NCBI GenBank assembly: GCA_041917295.1
Contig: JAYRXX010000061.1
Span: forward strand, 1 to 10,378
DNA from: JADKHR01 sp041917295
GTDB lineage: Bacteria; Elusimicrobiota; Elusimicrobia; FEN-1173
Direction: 5' to 3'
Length of the DNA: 10,378 nucleotides
Made by a program: the position numbers and the translations under genes. The notes beneath the pieces are model-generated. The model saw only the letters and a list, made by a program, of their open reading frames with translations, did not search any database and was not told the origin of the DNA. Position 1 is the stretch's first letter, and every line of letters begins with the position of its first letter. Of the stretch, positions 1-6,526 are shown in pieces.

Positions 1-68
1 AGGCCGGGAACGCCGCAAACGCCGTGCCCACCCCCGTGGCGCTAGCAATCCATCGAAAACGTTCTTAA
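1..68 (+). CDS. Possible 3' end of a cytosine-5 DNA methyltransferase-like gene (partial)
   Basis: The plus-strand frame beginning at base 3 is open from the window edge to a TAA at 66-68 and encodes a 21-residue tail. Its core, GNAANAVPTPVALAI, resembles motif X at the C-terminus of cytosine-5 DNA methyltransferases (GNAVPxPVAxAI), but two extra residues interrupt the usual GNAVP. The likeness was judged by eye from family knowledge. The piece is too short for any firm call, and another plus-strand frame is also open here up to base 151. If real, the gene converges on the cyclase operon with about 80 bases between the two stop codons. Upstream sequence is needed to decide. Confidence 0.25.
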   Translation, partial: AGNAANAVPTPVALAIHRKRS

Positions 69-83
69 GATGCAGGAACGTCT
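54..83 (-). terminator. Weak hairpin downstream of the cyclase gene, possible terminator
   Basis: On the minus strand, AGACGTTC (83 to 76) can pair with GAACGTTT (64 to 57), an 8-bp stem with one G-U pair and an 11-base loop. The T-rich end of the 3' arm runs into only a short tail (one more T, then CG). It lies about 65 bases after the cyclase stop, as expected for an operon end, but the stem is AT-rich and the U-tract poor, so this is a weak candidate. A second inverted repeat, ACCCTTT (103-109) with AAAGGGT (142-148), has a loop of over 30 bases and no T-tail. Nothing else is seen between 84 and 147. Confidence 0.25.
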
Positions 84-147
84 TCTCTGAAATACAGACC
101 AAACCCTTTAGGGGGATACGATGTGCCTGGTCAAGAACTAAAAAGGG

Positions 148-1230
148 TCAATGACTTTTTCCCCCCAACACGGTCCACAACTCAACCGGATCCGGAAAGC
201 CGGGCAAATCCACCAACCCGCGGGACTCCAATTGAAAGACTGATTTGACCCGCGCCGCCGTTTCCGGTCCAACCACGATTTCGTGAGCCCGGCTCACTTT
301 TTCGATCCGGGCGGCCAAATTCACAGGCGAGCCGATGACACTGTATTCCGTGCGATCTTTTGCGCCCACGCAACCGGCAATAACCTCGCCGGTATTGAGC
401 GCAAACCCCAACGCCAAGGAATCGTGCCCGGCCCCGCCCGGGGCAAGGAATTGGAACATGGCTTGGGCCTTGAGGGCGGCGCGAGTGGCGGCGATGGCGT
501 GATCGGGCACATCGCGGGGCGCGCCAAAAATAGCCATCAATCCATCGCCCATGAATTTGTTGACTTCGCCGCCCTCTTCGCGCACGGCTGTCACGAGCAC
601 TTCAAAAATTTGGTTCAGAGACCTCACCGCCTCTTCCGGCGGAACCCGGGAGGCGTACGGGGTAAATTGGCGAACATCCGCGAACAGAATCGTCACTTCT
701 CGCCGTTCGCCCCGTTTCCAAAAATCGTCGGGATGCTCCATGACAAACCGGGCCACTTCTTGCGTGGTGAACTGGCCGAACAGGTCGCGCACTTTCTGCA
801 TGGCCGAAAGCTCCGCATACGCGCGTTTCAATTCTTCGCGCAGGGTCCGTTCCCGTTCAAGGTCTTTTGATAAGCTCCGCTTCGCCGCGCACCGGTCCAC
901 CGCCATTTTCAGGGTCTCGGGAGAAAATGGTTTCACCAAATAATCGTAAGCGCCTTCGCGCACGGCCTCAATGGCGGTGGTGAGATCAGGAAAGCCGGTC
1001 ATGATAATCACGTCTTTGGTGGTCGTCGAGCGAACCCGTTTGGTCAGCTCCACACCGCCGATGCTTCCCGGCATATCCAGATCGGTCAACACAATTTCAA
1101 AATCGCCCGGCAACCGGGTCAACGCCTGGTCGCCGCTTTCGGCGGTTTCCACGTCATAACCGGCTTCGCGCAGGGTGCGCGAGGCCAAATCCCGCATGCT
1201 TTTCTCGTCGTCAACGATCAGCAGTTTCAC
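148..1230 (-). CDS. Response regulator with C-terminal class III adenylate cyclase domain
   Basis: This 360-residue protein joins a CheY-like receiver (about 1-115) to a short coiled coil (about 118-150) and a class III nucleotide cyclase domain (about 175-345). The receiver has acidic D7/D8, phospho-acceptor D50, T78 and K100 (VKPF). In the cyclase, metal-binding aspartates are D185 (FADV) and D229 (FMGDG). K225 sits where adenylate cyclases use lysine to recognise adenine, and N304 and R308 (VNLAAR) match the transition-state residues. ATP is therefore the likely substrate and cAMP the product. S297 replaces the more usual threonine of the YTVIG motif. The start is GTG, overlapping the upstream kinase stop by four bases (GTGA), preceded by a purine-rich GGGAGGAAGGGG Shine-Dalgarno stretch. 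No transmembrane segment is seen. It is the last gene of the signalling operon and presumably receives phosphate from the two kinases before it. A guanylate cyclase is unlikely given K225. Confidence 0.93.
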   Translation of the reverse strand: MKLLIVDDEKSMRDLASRTLREAGYDVETAESGDQALTRLPGDFEIVLTDLDMPGSIGGVELTKRVRSTTTKDVIIMTGFPDLTTAIEAVREGAYDYLVKPFSPETLKMAVDRCAAKRSLSKDLERERTLREELKRAYAELSAMQKVRDLFGQFTTQEVARFVMEHPDDFWKRGERREVTILFADVRQFTPYASRVPPEEAVRSLNQIFEVLVTAVREEGGEVNKFMGDGLMAIFGAPRDVPDHAIAATRAALKAQAMFQFLAPGGAGHDSLALGFALNTGEVIAGCVGAKDRTEYSVIGSPVNLAARIEKVSRAHEIVVGPETAARVKSVFQLESRGLVDLPGFPDPVELWTVLGGKSH

Positions 1231-3179
1231 GGCCCCTTCCTCCCGGGCCCGGCCGCGTCGGTGGCGCCGTCGATCACGCCGCGCACTTTCAACACCAAAT
1301 CCCGCGGTCGAAAGGGTTTACCCAAAAAGGAGCCTTGCACTTCATTAAGGATATTGTTGCGCGTGTCGGATTCCATGTAGCCCGACAAAAACAACACGTG
1401 GGTTTTCGGATACAGTTTTGTAAACCGCCGCGCCAGTTCGGTCCCCGGAATTCCGGCCATAACCACGTCGGTCACCAACACATCCACCCGCCCGTCGTTT
1501 TTTTCGGCCACGGCCAAGGCCTCTTCACCGCTGGCGGCCTCCAAAACGGTGTAACCGCTTTGGACCAACACCCGCGTGGCCAGGGTGCGAACTGATTTAT
1601 CGTCTTCCACCAACAAAACGGTTTCGTTGCCTTTGAGGAACTCATCGGTTTCATCGCCCTTTTCGCGAACGTCCAAATGTTCTTCCACTTTCGGCAGATA
1701 AACGCGAAAAGACGTGCCTTTCCCCACTTCGGTTGTCACGCGGATGTGCCCTCCGGATTGATTGACGATCCCGTAAACGGTAGACAACCCCAACCCGGTA
1801 CCGCGGCCTTTTTCTTTGGTGGTGTAAAAGGGTTCGAACAAATGGGACACCGTGGCCGCGTCCATTCCGGTGCCGGAATCGGTAACAGTTAAAAGAGCGT
1901 AAGACCCGGCTGGAACCTCATGGGTTTCCAGCGGCTTGACCTCGACATTGGAGGTTCCGACTGTTAACTGGCCGCCTTTGGGCATGGCATCGCGGGCGTT
2001 GACGCTGAGGTTAAGGAGCACCTGTTCCATTTGCCCCATATCGGCCCGAACATGAAACAGGTCGCGTCCTTTAACAGTGAGCAGTTGAATGTCTTCGCCG
2101 ATCAACCGGCGAAGCATCTTTTCCAGGTTGGTCACCACTTGATTTAAATCAACCACCGTGGGCTGGGTAATTTGCCGTCGGCTGAACGCCAACAACTGCT
2201 GAGTGAGCCCCGCCGCACGGCCGGCGGTTTCTTTAATTTCTTCCACGTCGGCACGCCGGGGATCCATCCGGTCCAACGACCGAAGCAGAAGGTCGCTGTA
2301 GCCGTTAATCGCGGTAAGAAGGTTGTTGAAATCGTGGGCGACGCCACCGGCCAGTCGGCCCACGGCTTCCATCTTTTGCGCTTGACGAACCTGCTCTTCC
2401 AAGCGCTTGCGGTCTTCGATGTTGCGTGACACCACCACGGCTTTCACGGGATCATTTTTTTCATCCAGCGCCCAGGTGATGACCGACTCAAACAAGCGCC
2501 ATTTCCCTTCCGCGTCCTTGTAGCGAAACGGAGCCGTCCGATCGCTCCGCGATTCCAAGGCCTCCTGAAACGTGGCCTTGGCCACCTCCTTGTCGTCCGG
2601 ATGAAAGAGCACGAACGCCTTTTTCCCCAAGAGGTCTTGGGGATCCAACCCCAATGCCTTTTTGAATGAAGGACTCGCGTAAAGAAATTGCCCTTTTAAA
2701 TCGAGCAAATAAATAAGGTCCAACGTGTGTTCCGCAATTAACCGGGCCTGGGCTTCCTGCTCGCGCAGGGAACGCTCGGCGGATTCCTTGGCCCGCCGAA
2801 CGGTTCGGGCGCGCATGGCATTTAAGATGGAGGAGGGCAACCGGCGCAGGGCGGATTTCAAAACAAAATCTTCCGCGCCGCGTTTCATGCACTCCATGGC
2901 AATCTCTTCCGAGGCGGCGCCGGTGACCAAGATCAGTGGCGTTTCGTTCGAATACCGACGTAGGATCGACAAGGCTTCCATGGCATCAAACTGCGGGAGG
3001 GCAAAATCCGACAACACCAAATCGGGAGCGAACTCTTTAACTTCTTTTAAAAACGCGTCGCGGTTGTCAACCCACCGGGAAACAAAAAGAATTTTTCCGT
3101 TGATAAGTTCCCGTTCAATCAATTCCCGGTCTTCCGCCCGGTCCTCCACAATCAGGATGCGGAATTGATCGTGTTTCAT
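1227..3179 (-). CDS. Soluble hybrid sensor histidine kinase, REC-PAS-HisKA-HATPase-REC
   Basis: From the ATG at 3179 the protein is 650 residues. The N-terminal receiver (about 5-125) has phospho-acceptor D58, T86 and K108. A PAS domain spans about 145-258 and is followed by HisKA with phospho-histidine H282 (GGVAHDFNNLL). The HATPase domain (about 380-497) has an N box at N390/N394, G1 DSGTGM at 434-439 and G2 GRGTGLGL at 458-465. A second receiver (about 519-637) has D526/D527, phospho-acceptor D571, S599 and K621. No membrane segment is seen, so it is cytoplasmic. In the second receiver the usual proline of the MPG motif is alanine (A575). The start at 3179 was chosen over an in-frame upstream codon at 3242 because the receiver begins there, GAGG lies 7 bases upstream, and it makes an ATGA overlap with the preceding kinase gene. 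The N-terminal receiver could take phosphate from that kinase, and the H282/D571 pair could relay it to the cyclase regulator. Confidence 0.93.
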   Translation of the reverse strand: MKHDQFRILIVEDRAEDRELIERELINGKILFVSRWVDNRDAFLKEVKEFAPDLVLSDFALPQFDAMEALSILRRYSNETPLILVTGAASEEIAMECMKRGAEDFVLKSALRRLPSSILNAMRARTVRRAKESAERSLREQEAQARLIAEHTLDLIYLLDLKGQFLYASPSFKKALGLDPQDLLGKKAFVLFHPDDKEVAKATFQEALESRSDRTAPFRYKDAEGKWRLFESVITWALDEKNDPVKAVVVSRNIEDRKRLEEQVRQAQKMEAVGRLAGGVAHDFNNLLTAINGYSDLLLRSLDRMDPRRADVEEIKETAGRAAGLTQQLLAFSRRQITQPTVVDLNQVVTNLEKMLRRLIGEDIQLLTVKGRDLFHVRADMGQMEQVLLNLSVNARDAMPKGGQLTVGTSNVEVKPLETHEVPAGSYALLTVTDSGTGMDAATVSHLFEPFYTTKEKGRGTGLGLSTVYGIVNQSGGHIRVTTEVGKGTSFRVYLPKVEEHLDVREKGDETDEFLKGNETVLLVEDDKSVRTLATRVLVQSGYTVLEAASGEEALAVAEKNDGRVDVLVTDVVMAGIPGTELARRFTKLYPKTHVLFLSGYMESDTRNNILNEVQGSFLGKPFRPRDLVLKVRGVIDGATDAAGPGRKGP

Positions 3180-5038
3180 GGGCGCGCCTCGGGAAGGGTG
3201 AAATAAAAACAGGCGCCTTGGGGCGAGGCGTTTTCGGCCCACACTCGACCGCCGTGTTTTTGAAGGATGCGTTGAACGATGGCCAACCCCACGCCCGTGC
3301 CCGGAAAAGATGCGCTGGAATGAAGCCGTTGAAAAACATGAAAGAGCTTGTTGGCCCGGGCCGGATCAAACCCAACGCCGTTGTCGCGCACAAAGAAGGC
3401 GAGTTCATTGTCGATGGTCTTGGCCCCGGCTTCGATCACCGGGCGAACCTGGCGCGACGAAAATTTCAGGGCGTTGTCGATCAGGTTAAACCACACTTGG
3501 CGAATCATCGCGGCATCACCTCGCGCGTGGGGCATGGGCAAAACGTTAAAGTCGACTTTAACAGGTCCGGGGGGCGTCGTCAAATCCAAATAAACTTCGC
3601 GAACCATTTCCGCCATGTTTAAATCGGACCTCACCGCTTCCTGCCGACCGAGCTTGGAAAAGGCCAACAAATCGTCGATCAATTGGGCCATGTGCTTGGA
3701 GTTGCGAACCACCAAATCCAACAACCGACGCCCTTCCGGCAACAAAGACGCCGCGTGTTCATTCAAGAGAATTTGGGAGAACCCGTCAATAGCCCGCAAC
3801 GGGGCGCGCAAATCGTGGGAAATGGAGTAGCTGAAGGACTCCAATTGCTGATTGGAATCTTCCAGCTCGCGGGTGCGTTTCTCCACTTGTTTTTCCAAAT
3901 TATCGTGTGAATCCCGCAACTGAAGGTCGCGTTGTTGAAGGCTGTCGGCCATGCTGTCGATGGCGCGCCCCAACTGGCCCAATTCGCCGGGCAACGGACC
4001 CACGCCTGTTCGCGCGCCCAACTCGCCGTGAGTTAAGCGAGCGGTGGTTTCCACCAACCGATCCACGTGGCGGGTGATGAAATAGTTTCCCACCCGCCCG
4101 CACAGGGCGACGGCGATGAAAAGGGAAAAGGTCAACGCCACGAGATTTTGAATGAATCTCACATGAACAAGGCGAAGCAAATCGTCGAGTTCTTGTTCCA
4201 TCATCACGTAAAGGCCCGACGGGGGCCGTGTCCGAACCGGCGCGACGGCCACCAACTTATCCTCAAATCGAAGACTGCGCGTTGCAAGGACGCGGTCGGG
4301 AGACACGCCCGGCACCAGCCATTTTTCGCCCGGAACATTTCCTTGGCCGGAGGTGATCAGAACCCCTTCTTTGGTCAACAGCCCCATTCGGGCCGACCGG
4401 TTCTGCTCCATCTGAAAAAAAGGAAAATTTAAAAAGGTCTGGTCCCAGCCAGCGTCGTTATCCTTGACCCGATCGCGGCTAAAATGAGGATTGGCCATAA
4501 CGGAAAAAAAACCAAAATCGAACGCCGCGTAGATCACCCGGGACAGTTGTCCTTTGGCGTCCTGAACAGGAAACGCGCAAACCAAAGTGGGTTTCCCAGT
4601 GACCCGGCCAATTTGATAATCCCCGACGCTGAAGTCGTTGGTTTCGATGACGCGCCGAAAATAGGTCCGATCGCTTAAATTCACCGACCCTGAATATTCC
4701 ACAGCGCTTGCCACCAATTCACCGTTGATGGAAATAACGCCAAGGTTATCGAAATGCGGGTGTTTGGGAAGGACCTTGCGCAGTTCGGCTTCAAGTTGGG
4801 ACCGGGCCCCAAATCGAACCGTGTCCCATTGTGCAAGGGTGGCCAACACATGGCGGGCGCTTTCGAAGCGCCCCTGATAAACCTCTGCCGCCGATTGAAC
4901 GGCCCATTCGGCGCTGTGAGAAGCATTTCGGATTTCCGTGTTTTGGCGGGAAAAATGATCGTAAACAACAACGGCAATGGCGGGCAAAAACGAAACGGCC
5001 ATCACAAGGACCAACCGCGCACGAAGTTTACCCAGCAC
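3176..5038 (-). CDS. Membrane sensor histidine kinase with Cache-like sensor and HAMP
   Basis: This 620-residue kinase starts at GTG 5038, with AGGGGG six bases upstream. A signal-anchor helix (about 7-27) is followed by an extracytoplasmic region of about 260 residues. That region has the double-Cache hallmark DRTYFRR (123-129), then GDYQIGR (139-145) and TGKP (147-150). A second membrane helix spans about 297-319 and leads into HAMP (about 315-370) and a coiled coil (about 370-400). HisKA has phospho-histidine H408 (SISHDLRAPLRA). The HATPase has its N box at N518/N522, G1 DNGVGF at 552-557 and G2 GTGVGLAI at 580-587. The catalytic core resembles phytochrome-like kinases. Cache domains usually bind small molecules such as amino or carboxylic acids; the ligand here is unknown. 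There is no attached receiver, so phosphate must pass to a partner. The stop overlaps the next gene's start (ATGA), strongly linking it to the hybrid kinase. It is the first gene after its own promoter. Confidence 0.93.
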   Translation of the reverse strand: MLGKLRARLVLVMAVSFLPAIAVVVYDHFSRQNTEIRNASHSAEWAVQSAAEVYQGRFESARHVLATLAQWDTVRFGARSQLEAELRKVLPKHPHFDNLGVISINGELVASAVEYSGSVNLSDRTYFRRVIETNDFSVGDYQIGRVTGKPTLVCAFPVQDAKGQLSRVIYAAFDFGFFSVMANPHFSRDRVKDNDAGWDQTFLNFPFFQMEQNRSARMGLLTKEGVLITSGQGNVPGEKWLVPGVSPDRVLATRSLRFEDKLVAVAPVRTRPPSGLYVMMEQELDDLLRLVHVRFIQNLVALTFSLFIAVALCGRVGNYFITRHVDRLVETTARLTHGELGARTGVGPLPGELGQLGRAIDSMADSLQQRDLQLRDSHDNLEKQVEKRTRELEDSNQQLESFSYSISHDLRAPLRAIDGFSQILLNEHAASLLPEGRRLLDLVVRNSKHMAQLIDDLLAFSKLGRQEAVRSDLNMAEMVREVYLDLTTPPGPVKVDFNVLPMPHARGDAAMIRQVWFNLIDNALKFSSRQVRPVIEAGAKTIDNELAFFVRDNGVGFDPARANKLFHVFQRLHSSASFPGTGVGLAIVQRILQKHGGRVWAENASPQGACFYFTLPEARP

Positions 5039-5055
5039 CAGCCACCCCCTAATTA

Positions 5056-5069
5056 ATAGCTAGTGCTAT
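5056..5069 (-). promoter_or_regulatory. Operator-like inverted repeat over the -10/start region
   Basis: ATAGC and GCTAT flank a four-base centre (5056-5060 and 5065-5069). The repeat overlaps the -10 box and predicted start of the kinase operon promoter. It is a perfect 5-bp repeat, short enough to arise by chance. A repressor site is possible, but no candidate regulator is encoded nearby. Confidence 0.2.
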
Positions 5070-5095
5070 ATACCCCCTCTCCCCCCCAAAGTCAA
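5060..5095 (-). promoter_or_regulatory. Sigma-70-type promoter of the kinase-cyclase operon
   Basis: On the minus strand a -35 box TTGACT (5095-5090) is separated by exactly 17 bases from a -10 box TATATA (5072-5067). This predicts a start near 5060 and a leader of about 22 bases ending in AGGGGGTGGCTG before the GTG at 5038. The spacer is almost pure purine, containing G7 and G5 runs, and another G5 run lies just upstream of the -35 box. This placement suggests the three signalling genes can be transcribed apart from the mqnD operon, although no terminator separates the two. Confidence 0.65.
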
Positions 5096-5153
5096 CCCCC
5101 AAAGCAACGGCGTGGGGAATGGATGAGCGAAAGTTGGGAAATATTACGAACAG
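5096..5153 (-). other. mqnD to kinase-operon gap without a visible terminator
   Basis: After the mqnD TAA the minus strand runs about 58 bases to the G5 tract abutting the kinase promoter. No stem-loop with a T-run is visible, so read-through from the upstream operon into the signalling genes is plausible. Confidence 0.4.
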
Positions 5154-6002
5154 TTACGGCCGGATGATTTTGAAGTCGGGATTGGACGGAATGAGACGGC
5201 GGGCCCAGGCCAACCGGAACAACGTTCGCAAGGCCCGTTCCCCTTCGACACCCAAGTCAAGGGTGTCGCGGTTGACATACATTTTCACAAACTTTTCGCC
5301 CACAGCGGCGTCGATGCCGCGGCCGTATTTTAGGGCGTATTGAACAGACTTTTCTTTTTCGCGGTAAGCCAACTTAATGCTGTTTTTAAGAAACCCGGCG
5401 ACGTTGCGCGCCTGAGCGAGGCCCATGTCTTTGCGAACCACATCCAACCCCAAGGGGATGGGCAAACCCGTGCGTCCTCGCCACCACCGGCCCATGTCCA
5501 ACACTTTCGCAAGGCCTTGACGGGAGAAGGTGATCTGGCTTTCGTGAATCACCAAACCAGCGTCGACTTTCCCTTTGAGAACGGCCTCGGGAATGGCGTC
5601 AAACCGCGTGTCGACGGCGACAAAAGAAGGGCGAGCCAACTTCAACAGCAACAGGGCCGTCGTTTCGGGACCCGGCGTTGCGATTCGCAACCCGGCCCAA
5701 TTTTTTCTCGCCAACGTCCGCCGCTTTTCTGGGCGGCAAACGACCACCGGGCCATACCCCCGCCCCACCGACGCGCCCACCGACAAGGCCCAGTATTTGT
5801 GAGCGATCGACGGAAACGCCGCCGCCGATACGGCTGTCACCTGGTGCACGCCCTTGCGGGCGTCCTGGTTCAGGGATTGAATGTCTTTTAAAACATGGCG
5901 AACCCGCCACCCTTCAGGCAAAACGCGGCCTTTCAAAAAGCCATAAAACATAAACGCGTCATCCGGATCCGGACTGTGCGCAATGGTCAGAAGTTTTTTC
6001 AT
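5154..6002 (-). CDS. mqnD: MqnD-like 1,4-dihydroxy-6-naphthoate synthase (futalosine menaquinone pathway)
   Basis: The 282-residue protein has the periplasmic-binding-protein-like fold of MqnA/MqnD. MqnD converts cyclic dehypoxanthine futalosine to 1,4-dihydroxy-6-naphthoate in the menaquinone route used by bacteria lacking the classical Men pathway. Seen here are the N-terminal HSPDPDDAFMFY signature (9-20), VSAAAFP (58-64) for the family's conserved loop, GPETTA (111-116), H153 in the VIHESQITF motif matching the catalytic histidine of MqnD, and GLPIPLG (179-185). The HSPDxDD form of the signature recalls epsilonproteobacterial-type enzymes rather than the SPCPND form of Thermus. No signal peptide is seen, so it is cytoplasmic. 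It starts 8 bases after the pfpI stop with no clear Shine-Dalgarno, implying translational coupling. No other mqn gene is in the window. MqnA is the main alternative; the IHE motif favours MqnD. Confidence 0.8.
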   Translation of the reverse strand: MKKLLTIAHSPDPDDAFMFYGFLKGRVLPEGWRVRHVLKDIQSLNQDARKGVHQVTAVSAAAFPSIAHKYWALSVGASVGRGYGPVVVCRPEKRRTLARKNWAGLRIATPGPETTALLLLKLARPSFVAVDTRFDAIPEAVLKGKVDAGLVIHESQITFSRQGLAKVLDMGRWWRGRTGLPIPLGLDVVRKDMGLAQARNVAGFLKNSIKLAYREKEKSVQYALKYGRGIDAAVGEKFVKMYVNRDTLDLGVEGERALRTLFRLAWARRLIPSNPDFKIIRP

Positions 6003-6010
6003 GAACAGGA

Positions 6011-6526
6011 TTAATTTAAACGCTCAATGAGCGCCGCGGTAAACGCCGGCAAATCGTCGGGTTTACGCGCCGTAATGAGCGGCATGTCGACGACGACTTC
6101 GCGATCAACCCACCGGGCCCCGGCGTTAACCACATCGTCTTTGATGGCCGAAAAACAGGTCACCGTTTTGCCTTTCAAAACGCCCGCGGACGCCAACACC
6201 CAACCGGCGTGGCAGATTGCGGCCACCGGGCGGTTCAACGCGGCCATGTCCCGAACGAAATCCAACACCGCCTTGTATCGCCGCAAAAAGTCGGGAGCCC
6301 ACCCGCCCGGCACGATCACCGCATCAAAATCCGCGGGTTTGACGTTGCCCACCGCCTCGTCAACAGACAACGGGTAACCGAACTTGCCCTTGTATTCTTT
6401 CGCGTCCGTCCCCAAAAAAACAACGGTGGCCCCCTCTTCACGCAACCGCAAAGCCGGGTACCACACTTCCAAATCTTGATAATCCCGCTCAACCAAAATG
6501 GCTACTTTTTTCCCGCGCAATCTCAT
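6011..6526 (-). CDS. PfpI/DJ-1 superfamily protein (type 1 glutamine amidotransferase-like)
   Basis: A 171-residue single-domain protein of the PfpI/DJ-1/YhbO family, usual length for the group. The nucleophile elbow carries C105-H106 (AAICHAGW), preceded by VPGGWAPD (72-79). The family hallmark KDDVVNAGARWVDREVVVD (129-147) and the final DDLPAF are present. Members have been described as cysteine peptidases, deglycases or glyoxalases. The exact activity cannot be read from sequence. Aligned by eye with PfpI, the acidic residue next to the active cysteine (E12 in Pyrococcus) corresponds to Q17 here, in DYQDLEVWYP, so the charge relay may differ. No signal peptide is seen. The start forms an ATGA overlap with the pepA stop and lacks its own Shine-Dalgarno, so it is probably translated by coupling. 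Pairing with an aminopeptidase would fit a role in protein damage or peptide turnover, which is inference. Confidence 0.88.
   Translation of the reverse strand: MRLRGKKVAILVERDYQDLEVWYPALRLREEGATVVFLGTDAKEYKGKFGYPLSVDEAVGNVKPADFDAVIVPGGWAPDFLRRYKAVLDFVRDMAALNRPVAAICHAGWVLASAGVLKGKTVTCFSAIKDDVVNAGARWVDREVVVDMPLITARKPDDLPAFTAALIERLN

Noticed and set aside
23..53. Possible minus-strand gene start (ATG at 53 or GTG at 29)
   Set aside because: The ATG frame stops after three codons, and the GTG has no properly spaced Shine-Dalgarno.
103..148. ACCCTTT/AAAGGGT inverted repeat as terminator of the cyclase gene
   Set aside because: The loop exceeds 30 bases, it includes part of the stop codon, and no T-run follows on the minus strand.
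283..870. 195-codon plus-strand open frame
   Set aside because: It lies wholly antisense to the cyclase domain whose catalytic residues are intact; the composition is that of a shadow frame.
3180..3242. Upstream in-frame start for the hybrid kinase at 3242
   Set aside because: The added 21 residues lie inside the end of the sensor kinase gene and precede the receiver fold; the ATG at 3179 has an SD and an ATGA overlap.
5119..5343. 74-codon plus-strand open frame near the mqnD 3' end
   Set aside because: It has no SD or family likeness, and most of it is antisense to mqnD.
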